Of a DNA stretch of 64,000 nt, positions 58,333 through 64,000 are shown one piece after another. Positions within the stretch are counted from its first letter, which is position 1. Each line of letters begins with the position of its first letter. The DNA comes from Paenibacillus sp. L3-i20 (GTDB lineage Bacteria > Bacillota > Bacilli > Paenibacillales > Paenibacillaceae), in NCBI RefSeq assembly GCF_022180385.2, contig NZ_BQME02000001.1:2327178-2391177 (forward strand), read 5' to 3'. The position numbers were made by a program, and so were the translations under genes. Below the pieces are notes generated by a model that worked only from the letters and a program-made list of their open reading frames with translations, did not search any database and had not been told where the DNA came from.

Positions 58333-60144
58333 TTAAGAAGCATAACGTTTGGCCTGTGTATGAAACATATCGGCATATGCGCCTTGTGCGGCAAGTAATG
58401 TCTCATGACTGCCCTCTTCAATAATTTGTCCGTTATGGAGCACGATGATTTTGTCTGCATGCCTGCAACTGCTCAAACGATGAGAAATCATGATAGATGT
58501 CTTTCCTTCATATAAAGTAGCAAAGTTATCATAAATTTCTGCTTCAGCTCTCGGATCAAGTGCTGCTGTCGGCTCATCAAGAATAACGATTTGTGAATCG
58601 CGCATGAAAGCTCGACTCAACGCTATTTTTTGCCATTGACCGCCGGATAGTTCATGCCCGTTTTGAAACATTGCACCAAGTTCTGTGTCTATGCCGTTAG
58701 GCAATTTTCCGATTAATTCTCCAACTCCAGCTTTAGAGGCAGCTGCTTCGATATAAGCATCATCATTAATATTTGGGTGTCCCATGGCAATGTTTTCACG
58801 AACGGTTAAGTGATAACTCTCGAAATCTTGAAAGACGGCGGATACATTTTGACGCATGCTTTTTGGATCTATAGTACGTATATCCACCCCGTCGAATAAG
58901 ACGGTCCCTTCGTTGGGCAAATAGAGTCCGAGCAAGCATTTCACCAGCGTACTTTTACCTGCGCCATTTTCTCCTACAATCGCAATCTTTTCACCTGGTG
59001 AAATCGTAAAGTTGATCCCCTTGAGCTGAGGAGTCGTATGCGTAGCATAAGTGAAAGATAGATCCTTGACCTCAATGATTTTAGCTAATTTGTCAGGGAA
59101 TTTGCAATTGCGATCTTCTGAGCTTTCGCCTTCCAAATCGAGAAAGTTCAGCACTTCGTTAATAAATAGGCTTTCTTCGTAGACAGCGGCAATTGAATAG
59201 CCCAATCCAGCTATAATTTGCTGAATTTGTTGGAGAGCTTGTGTTAATGAAACATAATGACCAATTGTTAACGCACCAGTAGAACCAAATAGAATAAGCA
59301 CGATAACTACTCCGATATCTAGCACGACTTGGGAAGCTTCGACAAGGAGCATCCGACTATCTGTTCGTTTACGCAGCTCATATTGTTCGTTTGCAGTTTT
59401 CCAAAATATAGTTTTCCATTTATGAGTTAAATAACCTACAAAGTCATAGATGCGTGCTTCCTTGGCGGAACTACGGCTATGTAAAATGCTAAGTAAATAA
59501 TGAATTTTTCGTTGCTCGGGTGTCTGGGTCATCACTTGGCTATATTTTTTTTTGCCGAAATAAGCATTGACCAAAATATTAGGAATAATCATTACGAGGA
59601 CAATAGCCGCCAGTATCCAATGGAAAGACCATAAAATAGATACTAACCCCACTAAAGTGATTATACTCGACCCAATGGTTAGCATTAAATTAACTAAATT
59701 AAAGCCCTTCACATCTACACCAAACGCAGCTCTCTCTAATTGATCATAATAATCGGGGCGGTCAAAGTAGCTTAATGGCAATTCAGCCGCTTTATTAATT
59801 AATAAGTGTTCAAAATAATATTTCAACTTTTGTTGTGTGCGATAACTTACGATAGACTCCAAATAACTAAATAATCGAGCAGAAATTAGTATTAGTGCTT
59901 GAAGAGACAGAACATAATAAACATCGGAAGGAATTCCTTGTCTCTTCGTAAATATTGACGTTACCAAATCTACTAATTCTTTAATAATGTAAATTTGAGC
60001 AACAGGAAGTAACGCAGTTATGATTTTAAGCAGGATAAGAAAGATAGTTGCACCAGGAATGACCTTAAGCATAAGCGGCATGAACCGGCTAAAGACACTA
60101 AAAACAACCTTGTTTTTATTTGTTGTTGTATTATTTATTGTCAT
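58333..60144 (-). CDS. ABC transporter, fused permease and ATPase (peptide exporter type)
   Basis: The 603-residue half-transporter has about six membrane segments in residues 20-320 and a C-terminal ATPase: Walker A GENGAGKSTL (391-400), Q-loop VFQDFESYH, signature HELSGGQWQKIALSRAF (498-513), Walker B and D-loop VILDEPTAALDP (520-531), switch His in ISHRLSSCRHAD. There is no N-terminal C39 peptidase domain, so it would export a mature peptide or rely on another protease. AAAGGTG precedes the ATG. It is the last gene of the run with two 41-aa peptide genes, 64 bp after the Cys-rich one. Confidence 0.92.
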   Translation of the reverse strand: MTINNTTTNKNKVVFSVFSRFMPLMLKVIPGATIFLILLKIITALLPVAQIYIIKELVDLVTSIFTKRQGIPSDVYYVLSLQALILISARLFSYLESIVSYRTQQKLKYYFEHLLINKAAELPLSYFDRPDYYDQLERAAFGVDVKGFNLVNLMLTIGSSIITLVGLVSILWSFHWILAAIVLVMIIPNILVNAYFGKKKYSQVMTQTPEQRKIHYLLSILHSRSSAKEARIYDFVGYLTHKWKTIFWKTANEQYELRKRTDSRMLLVEASQVVLDIGVVIVLILFGSTGALTIGHYVSLTQALQQIQQIIAGLGYSIAAVYEESLFINEVLNFLDLEGESSEDRNCKFPDKLAKIIEVKDLSFTYATHTTPQLKGINFTISPGEKIAIVGENGAGKSTLVKCLLGLYLPNEGTVLFDGVDIRTIDPKSMRQNVSAVFQDFESYHLTVRENIAMGHPNINDDAYIEAAASKAGVGELIGKLPNGIDTELGAMFQNGHELSGGQWQKIALSRAFMRDSQIVILDEPTAALDPRAEAEIYDNFATLYEGKTSIMISHRLSSCRHADKIIVLHNGQIIEEGSHETLLAAQGAYADMFHTQAKRYAS

Positions 60145-60208
60145 CTAAGATCACCTTTAATTTTATAATAAAGAGGAGAACGATAATTCGCTCTCCTCTT
60201 TTCACTAA

Positions 60209-60334
60209 TTAGCAGCTGCAAGATGATTCGTGTACATGTTTACCTTGACTATTGCATGTGTAGCTGTGTCTAATGTTGTAACCACTGTTGCCACAAGCCT
60301 GAGTATCGCAAAAACTATAAGGATTGCAAGCCAT
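60209..60334 (-). CDS. 41-aa six-cysteine peptide, candidate exported bacteriocin-like precursor
   Basis: The peptide begins MACNPYSFCDTQACGNSGYN and continues IRHSYTCNSQGKHVHESSCSC. Cysteines are at 3, 9, 14, 27, 39 and 41. AAAGGAGGTGA lies 7 nt before the ATG, an optimal ribosome site. No signal peptide or double-Gly leader is seen. It lies between disulfide-related genes and the ABC exporter, suggesting up to three disulfides or thioether links. It would be missed by length cut-offs of 60 codons or more. Confidence 0.78.
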   Translation of the reverse strand: MACNPYSFCDTQACGNSGYNIRHSYTCNSQGKHVHESSCSC

Positions 60335-60408
60335 ATTTTTTCACCTCCTTTCAATGAATTGATAGGTTGCCACGATATTTTTATCTGCTGTATTTTTAAA
60401 GAAACCTC

Positions 60409-60534
60409 TTAATAACCGCGAACTGATGCAGTAATTGGGTTAGATTCAAAAACATAGTGAGTGAAGCGCTTTACTTCATAGGTAATTGATGTAAAAAGAC
60501 TAGGATCGTAAATTTCAGTATCAGAGAATGCCAT
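60409..60534 (-). CDS. 41-aa cysteine-free peptide, partner of the six-Cys peptide
   Basis: The peptide begins MAFSDTEIYDPSLFTSITYE and continues VKRFTHYVFESNPITASVRGY. It has the same length and the same ribosome site (AAAGGAGGTGA) as the next gene but no Cys, with a His-Tyr and aromatic-rich middle. It could be a two-component partner, an immunity peptide or a differently modified precursor. It starts 21 bp after the thioredoxin-like gene. Confidence 0.72.
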   Translation of the reverse strand: MAFSDTEIYDPSLFTSITYEVKRFTHYVFESNPITASVRGY

Positions 60535-60555
60535 AAACTCACCTCCTTTCCGATT

Positions 60556-61116
60556 TTACGACGCTTTAGGTACGACAGTTTGGGCTATTAAAGCGTTTAG
60601 GGTTTCTCTGCGTTGTACGACACTTTTGGCAATAACCTCACCTTTAGGAGACAAATAATAAACAAAAGGAAAAATACGAGTTTCAAAAGATAATGAGGAT
60701 TCAAGTGTTGTAACCGGTACTGTCAGCTCATATTGATTAATAATCTCTGTTACTTCTGGTTGTTGGCCGATCATCAGAATAAGAGCTTGGAAGTGGGGGC
60801 TTTGCTGCTGGAACCTTTCCAATACAGGATATAGTTCTTTACAAGAGCTGCATTTTGCATCTGTAAAAGCTACCAAAAACCCATGTTTTTGCTTGTCCAG
60901 CACTGCTAAATCAATAATACCTTTGTTAACGGTTTCAAATTGAAATTGAGGAAATAATGTTCTTTTGGCAAGTCCATGATCTTCCTCAATAAGATGGGGC
61001 ATAGTTTCTGCTGGTATTTTGACTGCTTGTATTTTCCGTCCAAGCTGAATAATAAAGTAAGATTGCAGTGCAATAATAGCCCATAAAAAAGCATACGATA
61101 AATTAAATAGAGTCAT
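60556..61116 (-). CDS. TlpA/MauD-like membrane-anchored thioredoxin
   Basis: The 186-residue protein has an N-terminal anchor (LSYAFLWAIIALQSYFIIQL), then a thioredoxin fold with the active site DAKCSSCKEL (Cys 89 and 92) and a cis-Pro loop TRIFPFVYYLSPKGEV. It follows the MauE-like gene by 5 bp, with its GGGAGG ribosome site inside the end of that gene. MauD/MauE pairs supply disulfide handling outside the membrane. Here they probably form or proofread disulfides of the six-Cys peptide; this is inference from context. Confidence 0.85.
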   Translation of the reverse strand: MTLFNLSYAFLWAIIALQSYFIIQLGRKIQAVKIPAETMPHLIEEDHGLAKRTLFPQFQFETVNKGIIDLAVLDKQKHGFLVAFTDAKCSSCKELYPVLERFQQQSPHFQALILMIGQQPEVTEIINQYELTVPVTTLESSLSFETRIFPFVYYLSPKGEVIAKSVVQRRETLNALIAQTVVPKAS

Positions 61117-61121
61117 AGAGT

Positions 61122-61625
61122 TTATGAGCCTCCCTCTAGTAATAGTTTTCTATTTTTCAACATTAAATACATGTTCAATACGCCAATTGTAAGCCCAATG
61201 CAACTAATAATTTCTGTAGGGTTCATAGAAGTAAGTGATAGCGAATGATCAGCTATTAGTCCAATCACAGTTAACAAAAAGAGAGGCGTAATCTTCCACA
61301 TTGTTCCCCATCCCAGCTTTTCTTCACTTGCTTTCCCAAAGCAGTTACAACTGACATTCAATTTTTTATAGATGGCTAAGCCTGCAACTGCATAGAAAGA
61401 GAGGAATAACAACATTGCGGCGACTTGTCCAACGAACTGAGTAAAATCCAACACTAGGAGTACAACTATAATTCCCTCTGCTGCTACTACCAGCCATGTG
61501 AAAAATAACGGGAACTTCAGTTGCTCGATAGTTGTTTTGAAATCTTGATAAGCTATAACTTTGGCCATAAACGAATACAATAAGAGAGTGGCTAAAACAA
61601 TAGAAACAATTAAGTTAACGTCCAT
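61122..61625 (-). CDS. MauE/DoxX-like redox membrane protein
   Basis: The 167-residue protein has four hydrophobic segments (LIVSIVLATLLLYSFM, FFTWLVVAAEGIIVVLLVL, VAAMLLFLSFYAVAGLAIY, ITPLFLLTVIGLIA) and a CNCFG motif with Cys 93 and 95, typical of MauE/DoxX-family redox proteins that shuttle electrons for disulfide exchange. GGAGG precedes the ATG. It is the first gene of the peptide locus. Confidence 0.85.
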   Translation of the reverse strand: MDVNLIVSIVLATLLLYSFMAKVIAYQDFKTTIEQLKFPLFFTWLVVAAEGIIVVLLVLDFTQFVGQVAAMLLFLSFYAVAGLAIYKKLNVSCNCFGKASEEKLGWGTMWKITPLFLLTVIGLIADHSLSLTSMNPTEIISCIGLTIGVLNMYLMLKNRKLLLEGGS

Positions 61626-62122
61626 GAAACTTCCTCCAACTCTAGTTATTTAGTTTGCCTGCATGCATGCATGATTGACGTAGCCAACTTCTTGCGAAAT
61701 TTCAATTTAAAACTGATTCCATACAGTGCAGTTGAGTGATTTGTTCTATATCCAAAATACAAGCTTTTTAAGAAAATGTCTGTTGACTATAAGTAACAAA
61801 TAGCAATTTTTCGATAAAAAATTATTGAATTGACTAAGTAGTGAGTAGGGGGGATTCAGTAAGGATATTAAAGAAGGAGTAGCGTTTCAGGCAATCAATG
61901 ATTCGCTAGATGAGGTATCCTATAGCAAGACATTTAAACTGACGTTAGGTCAGCAACTTTGTGAATATTGTCAGTTATCGCTGTTAGTATAGTGAATATG
62001 TTTGAGCATCATTTCACGCCCTAAGTCGTATCTAACATAGTAAAATTACTCGTAATTTTTTAGGCAGAAGTGGCTCTAAGTCGAATCGATCTCACAAACT
62101 ATTACTGGATATTATGCTAGAG
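61626..62122. other. Promoter region of the peptide locus and unassigned sequence
   Basis: A GCATGCATGCATG alternating tract (61,660-61,673) occurs close to the locus start. Plus-strand 61,849-61,992 is open for 47 codons (KDIKEGVAFQAINDSLDEV) without a start codon; it may be a decayed gene end. No other coding sequence supported. Confidence 0.4.
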
Positions 62123-62166
62123 AAAAGGGGTCCCTAAAGCCAATTGGCTTTAGGGACCCCTTTTTG
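62123..62166. terminator. Perfect-stem terminator between the peptide locus and SDR gene
   Basis: AAAAGGGGTCCCTAAAGCC pairs with GGCTTTAGGGACCCCTTTT around AATT, with A and T runs outside. It mostly serves the minus-strand SDR gene. Confidence 0.88.
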
Positions 62167-62191
62167 TAGGAAAATCATTTTGTTTGGAAGC

Positions 62192-62950
62192 TTAGTAAGC
62201 AGTCCAACCTGCATCGGCTGTAACGACAGTGCCGTTTACAAAGCTGGAATCGTCCGAAGCGAGGAACAAAGCAACCTTGGCAATTTCTTCGGCGCTTCCG
62301 GTTCGCGGATTAATCTGCATGCCTACCATGGCGCGCTCCATACCGAACGCATTCGGTGCGTTGATAGAAGTGCTAATGTTCGTTGCTACGCCGCCTGGAG
62401 CAATTGCGTTACAACGTATACCCTTTGGTGCATATTGAAAGCCGACATTTTTCGTAAGACCAACTACGGCATGTTTCGCAGCGGTATATGCCGCTCCTGC
62501 TCTGGAACCGTATAAGCCGCCAGCAGATGCTATATTGACGATAACTCCACTATTTTTTTCGAGGAAAATCGGAAGTGACTTACGGATCGTTCTCATAGGT
62601 CCTGTCGTATTCACAGCGAATACGCGCTCCCATAATTCATCCGTTAGGTCGCCTGCAGGGACAAAGTTGTCCATGATACCTGCATTATTAATGAGAATAT
62701 CAAGCGTTCCGTACTCGGCAACTGTGGAGTCGATGAGATGCTGAACGTCTACTTCCTTCGCGACATTAGCAGCAACAGCGAATGCAACTCCGCCCGCCGA
62801 TGTAATCTCGTTAACGACTAGTGAGGCATTGTCGATGTTATGGTCGGAGACAACGATCTTGGCACCTTCCGCTGCGAACAATTGTGCGATTGCTTTACCC
62901 ATTCCAGATGCTGCGCCTGTTACGACTGCAACTTTACCTGACAATTTCAT
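62192..62950 (-). CDS. Short-chain dehydrogenase/reductase (SDR)
   Basis: The 252-residue classical SDR has the cofactor loop VTGAASGMGKAIA, the structural NNAG motif in ILINNAGIMDN, the catalytic Ser in NIASAGGLYG and the YTAAK motif (Tyr-x3-Lys). Asp at the end of beta-2 (VVSDHNID) suggests NAD preference. Substrate is not decided. It is divergent from a TetR gene with palindromes in the intergenic region, so it is probably the repressor target. Confidence 0.92.
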   Translation of the reverse strand: MKLSGKVAVVTGAASGMGKAIAQLFAAEGAKIVVSDHNIDNASLVVNEITSAGGVAFAVAANVAKEVDVQHLIDSTVAEYGTLDILINNAGIMDNFVPAGDLTDELWERVFAVNTTGPMRTIRKSLPIFLEKNSGVIVNIASAGGLYGSRAGAAYTAAKHAVVGLTKNVGFQYAPKGIRCNAIAPGGVATNISTSINAPNAFGMERAMVGMQINPRTGSAEEIAKVALFLASDDSSFVNGTVVTADAGWTAY

Positions 62951-63006
62951 TCATGATGCCTCCTCTAAGGAATTAGTATAGACAACGAAACAAATAATAT
63001 AATAAT

Positions 63007-63020
63007 TGAACACTTGTTCA
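63007..63020. promoter_or_regulatory. TetR-type operator candidate between SDR and TetR genes
   Basis: TGAACA-CT-TGTTCA is a perfect 6+6 bp inverted repeat. Related half-sites follow at 63,025-63,034 (ATAACAAGTG) and 63,102-63,125 (GAACA...TGTTC). Either or both divergent promoters could be controlled. Confidence 0.55.
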
Positions 63021-63153
63021 TTACATAACAAGTGTACTTTTACTATAATAAGAATAGAGACTCATAACAATATATAAAACGCTATCAATTGTGCGTTAAT
63101 GAACAAATGACGTTCGATTGTTCGTTAAAAAATACTGGAAAGGAGGGAGTAGA

Positions 63154-63780
63154 TTGGCACAGAAAGAAAATGATCGCCGAGTTGTGCGAAGTAAAGCAGC
63201 GCTCAAGGAATCATTGTTATCGCTAATGGATCATAAGAGTTTTACTGCAATTTCAATTACAGAAATCGTCGAGAGGGCAAATTATAATCGGGGGACGTTT
63301 TATTCTCATTTTGAAAATAAAGATGCTTTGCTCGCAGAAGTCATCTCTGAGCTGATCGATGAGTTAATTGCTTCATTCCGAGCGCCGTATGAACATGTAG
63401 AAATATTTCGAGTAGACGAGATGGGGGCACATTCGGTAGCGATTTTTGAACATATTTATGAGAAGAAGGATGTCTATTCTATATTGTTCCGAAGTGACAC
63501 TTTGCCGATCATAAAGGAAAAGATGTTCAGCGCGATCCGTCGAATCTCGGTCGAGGACTTGGTATACCAAGAAGGGGACTCTACCATTAATCCTGAGCTC
63601 AGAATTGTGTACAGCCTGCATGCACTGATGGGGCTAGTATTCCATTGGATCGAGGATGGATTTGTTTATACTCCGACCTATATGCAGGATCAATTGGTCC
63701 AACTTATTCACTGGAGGCCGACAGCAGCGAAAACTGTGATGCGGAAGAATGATGGGAGAACTAAAAAAACGAGTCGCTAG
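63154..63780 (+). CDS. TetR family transcriptional regulator
   Basis: The 208-residue protein starts at TTG 63154, 8 nt after AAGGAGG. The N-terminal HTH (SFTAISITEIVERANYNRGTFY, SHFENKDALLAEVI) is typical of TetR; the C-terminal domain (ALMGLVFHWIEDGF) is the ligand-binding, dimerising part of the TetR_C_8-like type. It is divergent from the SDR gene, so it probably represses it. Confidence 0.92.
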   Translation: MAQKENDRRVVRSKAALKESLLSLMDHKSFTAISITEIVERANYNRGTFYSHFENKDALLAEVISELIDELIASFRAPYEHVEIFRVDEMGAHSVAIFEHIYEKKDVYSILFRSDTLPIIKEKMFSAIRRISVEDLVYQEGDSTINPELRIVYSLHALMGLVFHWIEDGFVYTPTYMQDQLVQLIHWRPTAAKTVMRKNDGRTKKTSR

Positions 63781-63803
63781 AATTTCTTCTAGTGCTCGTT
63801 TTG
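63764..63803 (+). terminator. Terminator overlapping the end of the tetR-type gene
   Basis: AAAACGAG...CTAGAA pairs with TTCTAG...CTCGTTTT. The left arm includes the last codons. The remaining 200 bases to the window end hold no supported gene. Confidence 0.7.
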
Positions 63804-64000
63804 CACAAAACAATTTCAAATAACTATGAATCTTCTACAAGAAGTGAAATTTACGGCATTTTAGATTATGAGAAATATGTTCTTATGGATATCCATTCGG
63901 AGAATATTCACAATGTGAACTGTATACGAATGCTTCATACTGCATGTGGAGATATGTAAGTGAAGATCCGACAGATTGGAATTGAAAATATAAGCCGCAA

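Noticed and set aside
61849..61992. 47-codon open stretch upstream of the peptide locus
   Set aside because: No start codon or ribosome site; at best a decayed gene end.

Overview
The window looks like the chromosome of a low-to-mid GC Gram-positive of the Bacillales, most likely Paenibacillaceae (Paenibacillus or a relative). This rests on the gene order yvcK-whiA-crh, clpP with a CtsR box, the cggR-gapA-pgk-tpiA-gpmI-eno glycolytic operon, secG-rnr-smpB-ssrA, frequent TTG/GTG starts behind AGGAGG ribosome sites, an SLH-anchored surface protein and a secreted GH8 glucanase. No phage structural genes, CRISPR array or rRNA were seen.

Positions 1-20,670 are core genome: yvcK (cut at the left edge), whiA and a Crh-type HPr; a convergent formate/nitrite-type channel; a decayed membrane protein; clpP; tRNA-Arg(CCG); the glycolytic operon behind a CggR-type operator; cutC; a sugar-phosphate-isomerase-like barrel; secG; an RNase R with an exceptionally long Gly/Arg-rich tail; a cold-shock gene with a large leader hairpin; smpB; and tmRNA.

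Positions 20,670-55,250 are accessory. Degenerate copies of the 3' end of ssrA occur at about 32,234 and 55,186 (the second keeps an ssrA-like terminator), so this stretch reads as two successive islands integrated at ssrA; no intact integrase remains. Island I (20.7-32.3 kb) holds an orphan gene, a MutT-like NUDIX hydrolase, a PLD-helicase with a DUF3427-like C-terminus, a small XRE/coiled-coil pair with twin operators, a broken secreted metalloprotease and a GH8 endoglucanase. Island II (32.3-55.2 kb) holds a five-gene operon around a Ycf46-like AAA+ ATPase, resolvase and acetyltransferase remnants, RsbQ with a stand-alone PAS protein, a tandem pair of GNAT-like proteins followed by a 41-codon peptide, a PhoX-TatA-TatC export module, an HD hydrolase, a secreted amidase, a chemoreceptor, a 1763-residue SLH protein with eleven 66-residue repeats and a prolyl-4-hydroxylase-like enzyme. 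Short MITE-like repeats occur at 21.3, 54.2 and 57.5 kb.

Positions 55,250-64,000 carry an MDR oxidoreductase with a divergent LysR regulator, gene remnants, a very Arg-rich small protein, a compact peptide-export locus and an SDR/TetR divergent pair. The peptide locus, on the minus strand in the order MauE-like, thioredoxin-like, 41-aa peptide, 41-aa six-cysteine peptide, ABC exporter, is the best candidate for an undescribed system: two tiny genes with near-perfect ribosome sites sit between disulfide-handling proteins and a dedicated exporter. The GNAT-pair plus peptide cassette and the Ycf46-like operon are further candidates.
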